Shown one piece after another: positions 52,046 through 61,399 of a stretch of 64,000 nucleotides of DNA. The first letter of the stretch is position 1; the number at the start of each line of letters is the position of its first letter. The translations under genes were made by a program, and so were the position numbers. This DNA is from Bacteroidota bacterium (GTDB taxonomy: Bacteria > Bacteroidota > Bacteroidia > Flavobacteriales > Weeksellaceae): the NCBI GenBank assembly GCA_023460855.1, contig JAEWOS010000006.1:62001-126000 (forward strand). Reading direction: 5' to 3'. The notes beneath the pieces are model-generated. The model saw nothing but the letters and a program-made list of their open reading frames with translations, was not told where the DNA came from and searched no databases.

Positions 52046-54313
52046 TTAGATTTGCATATTGAGTTCTTCAATTTTTTTGCCGTCGCCTACGACGAACACG
52101 ATGTCATCAGTTAATAAGATTTCCGTTGATTCCGGATTCAGAATTCTGTTTTCGCCACGTCTGATCGCTACAACAAGTCCGACGGTGCGCTCCCGGATTC
52201 CGGATTCACGTATGCTCTTACCGTTCGCAGCGGATTTGGAATTGATGAGAATTTTGCCGAGTTTTATTTCTGAACGGTCTGCTTCGCTCACGAGTTCCAC
52301 CGCATCGAAAACCGGCTTGAATTTCTGAAACTGCTCATCTGTTGCAATAATTCCCACTTTATCATTCGGATGCAGTACTTCAAAACGCGACGGACTGTGA
52401 ATCAGTTTTTCGCCGCGCTGAATATATCCGATGTTGATGCCGTATTGTTCGCGCCACTGCAAACGCAGCAGTTCTTCGCCAATATAAGGCGCATTCGGGT
52501 TTACTTCCATTTCGACGATGTGAACATCCCAGGCTGCCAGTTTTGAAGAAATTTCCGGATTGTTTTGCGGAAGTCCTGAATTTCTAAGATATTCTTCCTG
52601 CTGAATTTCGCGGCTGTTGAGGTTGGTAACAAACCGTTCTTCAATCATGTTGTAGAGGCTTTTCAGTTTCGCCGAAAAAACGAAAATCAGAAGCACCACA
52701 ATCGGAATTGTAATGAAGAATGAAATCTGTGTGGAAGCAAAACGATCGAGAAAAAATCCTAAAATAAGCACACCCAGAACAACACGTACAATGTCAAACA
52801 TCAGCAGCGGTCCCAGATTGTATTTTGCTTTTCCCCAAAGTTCATAAAATGCGGTAATATTCGGCTTTCTCACCATAAATGCCCACAAAAAAGGAAAAAT
52901 CAGAATAATTGGCACTACATTTCCGATCACATTTTTTACGGCATTATTGTCGATCTGGTTGTTAATGAGAGGTATTAGAAAATTGGAGCAGAGCAGATAA
53001 ATCGCCATAATCAGAATGCCGTTAATCACCATAATTTTGGAATAACCCTGCAGAAGCGTTCTCCAGCTGTTTTCTGCCTGTATGCTTTGTGTATTGGAAG
53101 AATATGCATTAATGCGGTCCAGTATTTTTTCCGGAATTACTTTTTCGAGCCAGTTATAAAGCGGTTCGGAGAGTTTGATCAGGTAAGGTGTTGTAAATGT
53201 GGTTATGGCGGAAACTCCAACTGCAACCGGAAACAGGAAATCTGAAATGACGCCGAGAGACATACCCAGCGTTGCAACAATGAAGGCGAATTCCCCAATT
53301 TGCGCCATACTCATTCCCACCTGAACCGACTGTTTTAAAGGCTGCCCGGAAATCAAAGCTCCAAGTGCCGAACTGAACATTTTTCCAAATAATGTAAGAA
53401 AGGTAACCACAAGAATCGGAACTGCGTACGTAACCATTGCCTGCGGATCAATCATCATACCGATCGACACGAAAAAGATCGCGGCAAAAAGGTCCTTTAC
53501 AGATTTCAGCACATGTTCCACTTTTTCCGCAACAGTGGTTTCCGCAATCAGTGATCCCATTACAAAAGCGCCAAGTTCTGCAGAAAAACCGACATTCACC
53601 GCCAGAAGAACCATTCCAAGACAAAGTCCGATAGACAGAATCAGCAGAATTTCATCATCCACCAGCGATTTAATTTTTCGAAGAAAAGTCGGCAGCAGAT
53701 AAATTCCCAATAGAAACCAAAGAACCAGGAAAAACAACAGTTTCGCTACGGTAAACAGGATGTCGGCTCCGTCAACGGTTTTTGTTACGGCAATTGTGGA
53801 AAGCAAAACCATCAGAAGGATTACGACAATATCTTCCACAACGAGAACGCCGAAAACCGTTTTTGCAAAATTCTTGGTTTTTACGCCGAGTTCATCGAAA
53901 GCCCGGATAATAATAGTGGTACTGGAACTTGCGAGCATTCCTCCGAGAAACATAGAGTCCATGGTACTCCAGCCCAGCATTTTTCCGGTAAAATATCCGG
54001 CAAGCGTAATGAATATGATTTCGACGAATGCCGTGATGGAGGCGGATCCGCCGACATTCATCAGTTTTTTGAAACTGAATTCAAGACCGAGTGAAAAGAG
54101 CAGGAAAATAACCCCGATTTCGGCGAGTGTCTCCACGTTTTGGGAATCCAGGACGGAAGGAAACAGATTGAAATTCTGACCCACAATAAATCCCGCAATA
54201 ATATAACCCAATACGAGAGGCTGCTTGATTTTTCTGAAAATCAGAACCACAGCAGCAGCAACCATGAGAATTAATGCAAGATCGACGATCAGATCGGGTA
54301 GGTGATGCTCCAT
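52046..54313 (-). CDS. CPA2-type cation:proton antiporter (Kef-like) with RCK_C domains
   Basis: 755 residues. The N-terminal about 390 residues are a Na/H exchanger domain of the CPA2 class (LGYIIAGFIVGQNFNL, GVIFLLFSLGLEFSFKKLMN, SSSTTIIIRAFDELGVK, ELGAFVMGSLIAET). A second hydrophobic region of about four helices (430-570) follows, then two TrkA-C/RCK_C modules (about 600-680 and 690-755, ending DIVFVVGDGKKIEELNM). The extra membrane block before the RCK_C pair is seen in several Bacteroidota homologues. Likely K+ or Na+ efflux and pH homeostasis, inner membrane. No ancillary KefF. Confidence 0.88.
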   Translation of the reverse strand: MEHHLPDLIVDLALILMVAAAVVLIFRKIKQPLVLGYIIAGFIVGQNFNLFPSVLDSQNVETLAEIGVIFLLFSLGLEFSFKKLMNVGGSASITAFVEIIFITLAGYFTGKMLGWSTMDSMFLGGMLASSSTTIIIRAFDELGVKTKNFAKTVFGVLVVEDIVVILLMVLLSTIAVTKTVDGADILFTVAKLLFFLVLWFLLGIYLLPTFLRKIKSLVDDEILLILSIGLCLGMVLLAVNVGFSAELGAFVMGSLIAETTVAEKVEHVLKSVKDLFAAIFFVSIGMMIDPQAMVTYAVPILVVTFLTLFGKMFSSALGALISGQPLKQSVQVGMSMAQIGEFAFIVATLGMSLGVISDFLFPVAVGVSAITTFTTPYLIKLSEPLYNWLEKVIPEKILDRINAYSSNTQSIQAENSWRTLLQGYSKIMVINGILIMAIYLLCSNFLIPLINNQIDNNAVKNVIGNVVPIILIFPFLWAFMVRKPNITAFYELWGKAKYNLGPLLMFDIVRVVLGVLILGFFLDRFASTQISFFITIPIVVLLIFVFSAKLKSLYNMIEERFVTNLNSREIQQEEYLRNSGLPQNNPEISSKLAAWDVHIVEMEVNPNAPYIGEELLRLQWREQYGINIGYIQRGEKLIHSPSRFEVLHPNDKVGIIATDEQFQKFKPVFDAVELVSEADRSEIKLGKILINSKSAANGKSIRESGIRERTVGLVVAIRRGENRILNPESTEILLTDDIVFVVGDGKKIEELNMQI

Positions 54314-54495
54314 AAAGTCATTTGCCCAAAAATACTAAAATCGCCGAGCGTCTGCAAGATGAATTGGCTCCAATCGGTTTAAAAAATAATGGGAATCTTT
54401 ATTTTTCCAGATAGAAATACAGGAATATTCAGTTGAAGTAAAGTTGTCCGAAAAAACTTCGTTTTTTTGAAATCCGCTTCGATAAAACTGCCGGA

Positions 54496-54834
54496 TTATT
54501 TCTTGAATATTTTTTCGCGGATTTTTGTTTCTGCAGCTACTGCGTTATTGTCCGGAAATTTGTTCGGAATGCTGATGATTTTATCAGTATCCGGTTTTTT
54601 AATAAGCATGGTGTACTGCTCCGGATTTTCAGTTTTTTTGTTGAGAATTTTATAAAGCGTACCGGAATCAGAACGCACACTGTTCGCCTGCGATTTTAGC
54701 TGTTCGAACAGTTTCGGATCAGCTTTTTGAATTTTCAGTGAATCATTCAGTCTTTCTCTGAATTTGTGCAGCGGTTCCTGTTGGGAAAACACCAATCCTG
54801 AAAATAATATCATCGAAAAAGTCAGGACTTTCAT
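54496..54834 (-). CDS. Small exported protein of unknown function
   Basis: 112 residues with a signal peptide (VLTFSMILFSGLVFSQQ). The mature part is charged and mostly helical (KFRERLNDSLKIQKADPKLF, EQLKSQANSVRSDSG). No family recognised; typical of short flavobacterial periplasmic proteins. It follows the fad operon terminator on the same strand. Confidence 0.6.
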   Translation of the reverse strand: MKVLTFSMILFSGLVFSQQEPLHKFRERLNDSLKIQKADPKLFEQLKSQANSVRSDSGTLYKILNKKTENPEQYTMLIKKPDTDKIISIPNKFPDNNAVAAETKIREKIFKK

Positions 54835-54854
54835 TTTTTTATTTTTGTAAAGGT

Positions 54855-54887
54855 AAAAAAAACGCTCCGAAATAATCCGGAGCGTTC
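54855..54887 (-). terminator. Terminator of the fad operon
   Basis: On the minus strand AACGCTCCGG and CGGAGCGTT form a 9 bp stem, followed by T8. It lies 22 bp after the fadE stop. Confidence 0.85.
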
Positions 54888-54908
54888 AAAATCAAATATC
54901 AAAATCAA

Positions 54909-56702
54909 TTAATATGTTCCTTTTGTCACGTAATGAGCAGCAATTTTTTCAGTCAGCGCCACAACATTTGGTGTGTTTGTGTATTTAGTGAATCTTCTTA
55001 AACCGGAAAGCATCATTCTCTGCTCGTCGCCTTCTGCGAAAGAAACAATTCCTTCTTTTGCTGCAGTGATGATTGCGTCAACTGCTTTATAAAGGTTCAG
55101 CTGAGCCATTGCAGCTTCGACAGAATCCTGAGCGAAATGTTTTTCAGCTCTCAGAATTGCAGATTCTGCCATGTAAATCTGGTTCAGAATTTCAGAAGCG
55201 TTCAGCAACAGATGCTGCTGTTTCTCGATTTCCATCATGTATTTCTGAAGCGCTGCTCCGGAAACCATTAAGAACACTTTTTTCAGATTAGCCAGAATTG
55301 CTTTTTCTTCAGACATATATTCAGAATAATCAGGAACTTCGAATGAAGGAATTCCCATCAGTTCTTTAGAAATCGCCATTGCCGGAGAAAGCAAATCCAG
55401 TTTACCCTGCATTGCACGCTTAATTAACATTCCAACCGCCAAAAGTCTGTTGATTTCGTTGGTTCCTTCGTAAATTCTACCGATTCTTGCGTCTCTCCAA
55501 GCTGCTTCCATTGGCGCATCTGCAGAGAATCCCATTCCACCGTACACCTGAATTCCTTCGTCAGCCGTTTTTTGGGTAAGGTCTGAAACATACACTTTCA
55601 GGATTGAACATTCTACTGCGAATTCTTCAACGCCTTTCAGTTCAGCTTCCTGATGGTTCATTCCACCTGCAACAAGTTCCGCAATTTTATCTTCAACATC
55701 TTTTGCTCCACGGTAAGAACCTGCTTCAGAAACGAAAATTCCGGTTGCCATTTCAGCAATTTTTTTACGGATAGCTCCGAAAGTTGAGATTGCAACACCA
55801 AACTGTTTTCTTTCGTTGGCGTACTGAATAGAGTAGTTGGTAATTCTTCTCTGTCCGTCAAGGTTTGCAGCAGCCAGTTTAATTCTACCCACATTCAGTG
55901 CGTTCAAAGCGATTTTGAAACCGTTGTTTCTTTCTCCCAAAAGATTTTCAACAGGAACTTTCATATCGTTGAAGAAAACCTGACGCGTAGAAGAAGAACG
56001 GATTCCGAGTTTGTGCTCTTCCTCACCAAATGTCATTGATTCAGGGTTTTCAAGCTCACTTCTGTTTACTACGAAACCTGTGATGTTTTTATCGTCATCA
56101 ATTTTTGCGAAGAACGTGAAAGTATCGGCAAAACCTGCGTTGGAAATCCACATTTTCTGTCCGTTGATGATGTAATGTTTTCCGTCTTCAGACAATCTTG
56201 CTTTGGTTTTTCCGGAGTTTGCATCAGAACCTGCATCAGGCTCAGTCAAACAATATGCTCCGAATTTTTCACCTGTTGCCAAAGCCGGAAGATATTTCTG
56301 CTTTTGCTCTTCAGTACCGTAAAGCAGGATAGGAAGCGTTCCGATTCCTGTGTGAGCACCATAAGCTGTTGCCAAAGATCCATTTGCACCGGAAGCGATG
56401 TCGCAAGCCAACATTGTGGTTACGAATCCCATTCCCAATCCGCCGTATTCTTCAGGAACTGCAACGCCCAAAACGCCCATTTCACCAAGTTTACGCATAC
56501 TTTCTTCAGTAAGTGCGTAATCTTTGTTTTCGAAACGTTCGTTGTGTGGAATTACTTCTCTGTCGATGAATTCGCGGATAGAATCGCGAAGCATTTTCTG
56601 CTCTTCAGTAAGTTCTTCCAAAGAGAAGATATCTGCAGCAGGAGTTTCAGTGATCAGGAAATCCCCGCCGATTAATGATTTTTTTGTTGTTGTATCTGAC
56701 AT
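54909..56702 (-). CDS. fadE: Acyl-CoA dehydrogenase (FadE type)
   Basis: 597 residues, the size of Bacillus FadE. CLTEPDAGSDANSGKTKA and QKMWISNAGFADTFTFFAKI are the FAD/substrate signatures, GERNNGFKIALNALNVGRI the helical part and IGRIYEGTNEINRLLAVGML the second catalytic-region block. An extra C-terminal 150-residue domain is characteristic of this long subfamily. It catalyses the first beta-oxidation step, with electrons passing to ETF. Last gene of the operon, before the terminator. Confidence 0.92.
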   Translation of the reverse strand: MSDTTTKKSLIGGDFLITETPAADIFSLEELTEEQKMLRDSIREFIDREVIPHNERFENKDYALTEESMRKLGEMGVLGVAVPEEYGGLGMGFVTTMLACDIASGANGSLATAYGAHTGIGTLPILLYGTEEQKQKYLPALATGEKFGAYCLTEPDAGSDANSGKTKARLSEDGKHYIINGQKMWISNAGFADTFTFFAKIDDDKNITGFVVNRSELENPESMTFGEEEHKLGIRSSSTRQVFFNDMKVPVENLLGERNNGFKIALNALNVGRIKLAAANLDGQRRITNYSIQYANERKQFGVAISTFGAIRKKIAEMATGIFVSEAGSYRGAKDVEDKIAELVAGGMNHQEAELKGVEEFAVECSILKVYVSDLTQKTADEGIQVYGGMGFSADAPMEAAWRDARIGRIYEGTNEINRLLAVGMLIKRAMQGKLDLLSPAMAISKELMGIPSFEVPDYSEYMSEEKAILANLKKVFLMVSGAALQKYMMEIEKQQHLLLNASEILNQIYMAESAILRAEKHFAQDSVEAAMAQLNLYKAVDAIITAAKEGIVSFAEGDEQRMMLSGLRRFTKYTNTPNVVALTEKIAAHYVTKGTY

Positions 56703-56722
56703 GATTTTAAATTTTTTAGATT

Positions 56723-57145
56723 AAAGAATAAAGAGAAAAGAAAAAAGACTTTAATTCAATGTTTTTTTGAAACCTGAAATCATTTTTTGCAATTCAATTA
56801 TTGTATTTTCAATATTATTTGAGTGTTCTTCATCAATAAATTTTCTGTCTTTTGCTATTAGAATTTGAGTTTGAAGTTCAAAGAGAGAACCCAGACTGAT
56901 TTCCAAAAAACGGTTGAAATCTTTGTTTGAAGTTCTGCTTGAACCTTCTGCAATATTTGAAGGAACTGAAACTGCACATCTTCTAATTTGTGATTTCAAA
57001 CCAAATTCTTCCGATTTCGGAAAAATTTCAGTTTCTGCATAAATATCTGAAGCCAATATCATCGCCATTTTCCAAATATTCAGATTTTTGAAATTATGCT
57101 TCATAATTCAGTCTTTTCTCTTTCTTCTTTCTTCTTTTCTCTTTA
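56723..57145 (-). repeat. Purine-rich inverted repeats enclosing the four-helix-bundle gene
   Basis: Left arm 56723-56760 contains AAAGAGAAAAGAAAAAAGAC then TTTAATTCAAT. The complement of the right arm (57105-57145) contains AAAGAGAAAAGAAGAAAGAA and GAGAAAAGACTGAATTATG. In RNA the two could pair and put the gene in a loop between fadA and fadE. Confidence 0.5.
56751..57104 (-). CDS. Four-helix-bundle protein (23S rRNA IVS-protein family)
   Basis: 117 residues. LNIWKMAMILASDIYAET, then FGLKSQIRRCAVSVPSNIAE and GSSRTSNKDFNRFLEISLGS are the classical motifs of this family (S23/avd-like). Members occur inside rRNA intervening sequences and as free genes, often flanked by inverted repeats; some act as retroelement accessory proteins (avd). 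It interrupts the fadA-fadE interval on the same strand. Passenger status is inferred from the flanking repeats. Confidence 0.9.
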   Translation of the reverse strand: MKHNFKNLNIWKMAMILASDIYAETEIFPKSEEFGLKSQIRRCAVSVPSNIAEGSSRTSNKDFNRFLEISLGSLFELQTQILIAKDRKFIDEEHSNNIENTIIELQKMISGFKKTLN

Positions 57146-58321
57146 CAAAAGTTCAAAAATTGACGCTGCTCCTTGTCCCGTTCCTACACACATCGTTACC
57201 ATTCCGTATTTGTTGCCGCGCTTTCTCATTTCATCAAGAAGCTGAACAGTGAGTTTAGTTCCGGTACATCCAAGTGGGTGACCCAAAGCGATTGCGCCTC
57301 CGTTGACGTTTACGATATCTGTGTTAAGATTTAATTCTTTCTGAATTGCAACTGATTGTGATGCGAAAGCTTCGTTCAGCTCGATCAAATCAATGTCTTT
57401 CAGTTCCAAACCTGCTTGTTTCAAAGCTTTTGGAATTGCGTAAACCGGACCCATTCCCATAATTCTTGGCTCCAAACCTGCTGCAGCGTAAGCCGCTAAT
57501 CTTGCTTGAGGTTCAAGACCTAATTCCTTCACCATTTCTTCAGACATTACCACTACGAAAGCAGCACCGTCACTCATTTGTGATGAATTTCCTGCTGTTA
57601 CAGAACCTCCGTTTGCGAAAACCGGACGAAGTTTTGCCAAACCTTCCAGTGAAGTGTCTTTTCTTGGACCTTCATCTACAGAGAAATCGAATTTCTTAGT
57701 CTGCATTTTTTGCTTTTCATCAAGGAAATTATATTCAACCGGAATCGGAACAATCTGGTTGGCGAATCTTCCTTCTTCATTGGCTTTCAACGCTTTCATG
57801 TGAGAGTTGAATGCAAATTCATCCTGCTCTTCACGCGAAATTTTGTACTGATTTGCTACTGCTTCAGCGGTGTAACCCATTCCCCAATAATAATCCGGAT
57901 TGGATTTTGCGATATCGGTTTCAGGAACCGGCTTGTAACCACCCATCGGAATGTAACTCATGGATTCTGTTCCACCTGCGATGATGCAATCTGCCATTCC
58001 TGCCTGAATTTTTGCAGAAGCAATTGCTATCGCTTCAGAACCGGATGCACAATATCTGTTTACCGTAACTCCCGGAACTTTGTCAGTATTCAATCCCATC
58101 AAAGAGATTAAACGTGCAACATTCAGTCCCTGTTCTGCTTCAGGCATTGCGTTGCCAACGATTAAATCGTCGATTCTGTTTTTATCCAACTGCGGCAAAT
58201 CGGCCATCAGTTTTTCAATGACAGTTGCTGCCATTACATCGGGACGCGTGAAGCGAAGGGAACCTTTCGGCGCTTTTCCTACCGCCGTTCTGTATCCTTT
58301 AACTATATATGCTTGTTTCAT
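57143..58321 (-). CDS. fadA: Acetyl-CoA C-acyltransferase (3-ketoacyl-CoA thiolase)
   Basis: 392 residues. The acylated Cys lies in VNRYCASGSEAIAIA, the catalytic His in GHPLGCTGTK and the second Cys in MCVGTGQGAA; NEAFASQSVA is also present. It cleaves 3-ketoacyl-CoA to acetyl-CoA and a shortened acyl-CoA, the last step of beta-oxidation. Size and operon order match Bacillus fadNAE. The RAYT gene precedes it in the transcript. Confidence 0.93.
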   Translation of the reverse strand: MKQAYIVKGYRTAVGKAPKGSLRFTRPDVMAATVIEKLMADLPQLDKNRIDDLIVGNAMPEAEQGLNVARLISLMGLNTDKVPGVTVNRYCASGSEAIAIASAKIQAGMADCIIAGGTESMSYIPMGGYKPVPETDIAKSNPDYYWGMGYTAEAVANQYKISREEQDEFAFNSHMKALKANEEGRFANQIVPIPVEYNFLDEKQKMQTKKFDFSVDEGPRKDTSLEGLAKLRPVFANGGSVTAGNSSQMSDGAAFVVVMSEEMVKELGLEPQARLAAYAAAGLEPRIMGMGPVYAIPKALKQAGLELKDIDLIELNEAFASQSVAIQKELNLNTDIVNVNGGAIALGHPLGCTGTKLTVQLLDEMRKRGNKYGMVTMCVGTGQGAASIFELL

Positions 58322-58350
58322 AATTCTTGATATTTTTTGTTTTAAAGTGA

Positions 58351-58412
58351 GCCTCTTAGAGGCGAACTATTAATAGCTGAAAAAATGCGATTTTGCGGAG
58401 CTCCGTAGGAGC
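58351..58412 (-). repeat. REP-like palindromes downstream of the RAYT gene
   Basis: GCCTCTTAGAGGC (58351-58363) is a perfect palindrome. GCTCCGTAGGAGC (58400-58412) is a palindrome with a one-base deviation, within GCGGAGCTCCGTAGGAGC. Confidence 0.65.
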
Positions 58413-58418
58413 GACCCG

Positions 58419-58883
58419 TTAATCTTCTACCCAATCAAAAACGTATTTTGAATCATATTTAATTTCAAATTTTTGAAGCAATTCCAAATATTCTTCCTTA
58501 AAAGATTTCTTTCTGTGATGATCTTCTTGATTATTGATGTATTTTACTACAGCATCTACGCTGCTTTTAGAGTAAGAAAAGGCGCCGTATCCTTCCTGCC
58601 AGTTGAACTTTCCTCTGATCAATCCATGGTCATTAATGAATTTTGATGATCCCGCCTTAATATCTCTAACTAAGTCTGATACGGAGATGTTCGGATTCAT
58701 ACTAACCAAAATGTGAACATGATCAGGCATTGCGAAAACAGCATACATTTTTTGTTTTCGATTGGAAACAATTCCAGTAATATATTTATGCAGTTTTTCT
58801 CTGACTTCAGGTGAAATCAAATTTTGTCTTCCTTTGACTGCAAAGACAATTTGTATAAATAAATTGGTATAAGTGTTTGCCAT
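58419..58883 (-). CDS. REP-associated tyrosine transposase (RAYT), IS200/TnpA-like
   Basis: 154 residues. The HUH motif appears as MPDHVHILVS. The catalytic Tyr region (YSKSSVDAVVKYINNQEDHH), the FIQIVFAVKGRQNLI start and the DIKAGSSKFINDHG helix are all present. These are chromosomal relatives of IS200 transposases that mobilise REP palindromes. Palindromes with a shared GCTCC/GGAGC stem lie on both sides. It sits between fadN and fadA in the same orientation without disrupting either. Confidence 0.88.
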   Translation of the reverse strand: MANTYTNLFIQIVFAVKGRQNLISPEVREKLHKYITGIVSNRKQKMYAVFAMPDHVHILVSMNPNISVSDLVRDIKAGSSKFINDHGLIRGKFNWQEGYGAFSYSKSSVDAVVKYINNQEDHHRKKSFKEEYLELLQKFEIKYDSKYVFDWVED

Positions 58884-58909
58884 TTTCTATTACCTGTTAT
58901 TGAGAGGCC

Positions 58910-58971
58910 GCTCCTACGGAGCTTTACAGATATCAATAATTCTGCTATTATCGGTTCGCTCCTATGGAGCG
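58910..58971 (-). repeat. REP-like palindromes upstream of the RAYT gene
   Basis: GCTCCTACGGAGC (58910-58922) and CGCTCCTATGGAGCG (58957-58971) share the GCTCC/GGAGC stem with the downstream copy and lie between the fadN stop and the RAYT start. Together with 58351-58412 they frame the RAYT gene. Confidence 0.7.
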
Positions 58972-58975
58972 TATC

Positions 58976-61369
58976 TTAATTCCTCAACGGCTTACCTTTC
59001 TGCAGCATGTACTGAATTCTTTCAAGAGATTTTCTTTCACCACAAAGCTGTAGGAACGTTTCTCTTTCCAGATTCAATAAGTACTGTTCTGTTACCAAAG
59101 TCGGCTCGGAAAGATTTCCACCTACCATTACATAACCCAGTTTGTCCGCGATTTTCTTGTCGTGTTCAGAAATGTAATTTCCGGCCAACATTTGATCGGT
59201 TCCTACGTAGAACATTCCCAGAGCATCTTTACCAAGAACGGTAACTTTTTGCTCAATAGGTTGAGTGTAACCCTGTTCTGCAAGTAGTTTTGCAACTTTC
59301 TTCGCTTCTGCAATCTGACGGTTTTTATCTACGACAACAATGTCTTTGTGCTGCTCTAAAATTCCCATATCATACGCTTCATAAGCGGAAGTTGCCACTT
59401 TACCCATCGCAATATTCATGAAAGTATCGCGAAGACGGTTGGTTTTTACGTCATCTTTTTCGAATTCACGTGAAGTTCTCAACGTCAGTTCTTTTGTTCC
59501 GCCACCGCCAGGAATTACACCAACTCCGGTTTCAACCAGTCCGATATACGTTTCTGCTGCTGCGACAACTCTGTCTGCATGCATCGTCATTTCGCAACCA
59601 CCACCTAAAGTCATTCCGTGCGGCGCAACAACTACAGGAACAGAAGAGTAACGAACTCTCATCATTGATTTCTGGAAATAAGCAATCGCCATATTCAGAT
59701 CGTCCCAATCCTGCTCAATCGCCATCATCAGAATCATCGCCAAGTTAGCTCCAACAGAAAAATTAGTTCCCTGATTTCCGATCACCAAAGCGTCGTATTC
59801 TTTTTCAGCTAAGTCGATGGCACGGTTCAGTCCGTCCAGAACTTCGCCACCCAAAGAATTCATTTTGGAACGGATTTCAAAGTTGATAACACCATCGCCC
59901 AAATCCTGAATTGCAGAACCTGAATTGCTCCAAAGCGTTTTGTCTTTTCTGATATTGTCAAGAATGATAAATGCTTCCTGACCTGGAATATTTTCGTAGC
60001 TTGTTTTAGTTTGATTGAAGAAAATTTTGTGACCGTTTTCGTTCACTTTGTAGAAAGATTCTACATTTTTCACCCAATCAGAAACTTCGTAACCGGCTTC
60101 TTTCGCTAATTCAATACCTTTCTGAACACCAATTGCATCCCAAATTTCAAACGGACCGTTTTCCCAACCGAAACCTGCACGCATTGCATCGTCGATTTTA
60201 TAAACTTCGTCGGAAATTTCAGGAACTTTGTGTGAAACGTACGCGAACAATGCACCGAAAGATTTTCTGTATAGTTCTCCGGCTTTATCTTTTCCACCAA
60301 TCAAAACTTTGAAACGGTCAATTGGTTTATCGATATTTTTCGTCAGCTCAAGAGTAGGGAAGTTGGATTTACCCTGAAGTTCGTACTCCATTGTATCCAG
60401 GTTCAGACCTTGGATTTCCGATTTTCCTTCAGCGTTTTTAACCTTTTTATAGAATCCCTGTTCTGTTTTTGAACCGAGCCAATTGTTGTCAACCATTTTC
60501 TGGATGTAATCCGGCAGTTCAAAAACACTGTTGAAATTGTTGGCTTCAGCGCCGCTTCCGTGAACACCTTTTGCCACGTGAACTAACGTATCCAAACCAA
60601 CAACATCAGCGGTTCTAAACGTTGCAGATTTTGGACGGCCAATAACCGGACCGGTCAGTTTATCAATATCAGTAACATTTAAACCAAGACCTTTTACTTC
60701 GTGAAGCAGATTCATCATGGAGAAAACTCCGATTCTGTTTGCGATAAAAGCAGGAGTATCTTTTGCTAAAACGGTGGTTTTACCCAACATTTTCGCACCG
60801 TAATCCATATAGAATTTTACAATTTCAGGATCGGTTTCTTTGGTTGGAATTACTTCCAGAAGCGGTAAATATCTTACCGGATTGAAGAAGTGCGTTCCTG
60901 CGAAATACTTTTTGAAATCGTCGCTTCTGCCTTCCACGAGCATGTTGATCGGAATTCCGGAAGTGTTGGAAGAAACCAAAGTTCCCGGTTTTCTGAACTG
61001 CTCAATTTTTTCATAAACTGATTTCTTGATGTCGAGTCTTTCAACCACAACTTCAATAATCCAGTCAGTGTTTTTGATTTTCGGAAGATCGTCATCAAAG
61101 TTTCCAACCGTAATTCTGTCTGCAAATTTCTGCGAGTAAAGCAGGGCAGGACTTGATTTTTTCAGTTTCAGAAAATTCTCATTCGCAATGCGGTTTCTCA
61201 CCACTTTGTCGTCTTTGGTAAGACCTTTTTTCTGTTCCGCTTCAGTAAGTTCAAAAGGAACAATGTCGAGCAAAAGAACTTCAACGCCGATGTTTGCAAA
61301 GTGCGCCGCAATTCCGCTTCCCATAATTCCTGAACCAAGAACGGTAACGTGTTTAATACGTCTTTTCAT
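58976..61369 (-). CDS. fadN: 3-hydroxyacyl-CoA dehydrogenase / enoyl-CoA hydratase, FadN-type
   Basis: 797 residues. The NAD-binding dehydrogenase is N-terminal (VTVLGSGIMGSGIAAHFANI ... GTHFFNPVRYLPLLEVIPTK), the reverse of E. coli FadB. The crotonase domain is C-terminal (VVVAPHGMTLGGGCEMTMHA). This order and size match Bacillus FadN (about 789). It hydrates 2-enoyl-CoA and oxidises the L-3-hydroxyacyl-CoA. Acidic residues near GVIPGGGGTKEL supply part of the crotonase site. First enzyme of the operon, 30 bp after marR. Confidence 0.92.
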   Translation of the reverse strand: MKRRIKHVTVLGSGIMGSGIAAHFANIGVEVLLLDIVPFELTEAEQKKGLTKDDKVVRNRIANENFLKLKKSSPALLYSQKFADRITVGNFDDDLPKIKNTDWIIEVVVERLDIKKSVYEKIEQFRKPGTLVSSNTSGIPINMLVEGRSDDFKKYFAGTHFFNPVRYLPLLEVIPTKETDPEIVKFYMDYGAKMLGKTTVLAKDTPAFIANRIGVFSMMNLLHEVKGLGLNVTDIDKLTGPVIGRPKSATFRTADVVGLDTLVHVAKGVHGSGAEANNFNSVFELPDYIQKMVDNNWLGSKTEQGFYKKVKNAEGKSEIQGLNLDTMEYELQGKSNFPTLELTKNIDKPIDRFKVLIGGKDKAGELYRKSFGALFAYVSHKVPEISDEVYKIDDAMRAGFGWENGPFEIWDAIGVQKGIELAKEAGYEVSDWVKNVESFYKVNENGHKIFFNQTKTSYENIPGQEAFIILDNIRKDKTLWSNSGSAIQDLGDGVINFEIRSKMNSLGGEVLDGLNRAIDLAEKEYDALVIGNQGTNFSVGANLAMILMMAIEQDWDDLNMAIAYFQKSMMRVRYSSVPVVVAPHGMTLGGGCEMTMHADRVVAAAETYIGLVETGVGVIPGGGGTKELTLRTSREFEKDDVKTNRLRDTFMNIAMGKVATSAYEAYDMGILEQHKDIVVVDKNRQIAEAKKVAKLLAEQGYTQPIEQKVTVLGKDALGMFYVGTDQMLAGNYISEHDKKIADKLGYVMVGGNLSEPTLVTEQYLLNLERETFLQLCGERKSLERIQYMLQKGKPLRN

Positions 61370-61399
61370 TTATTTTTCGATTTGTTTGCTTATTTCCGG

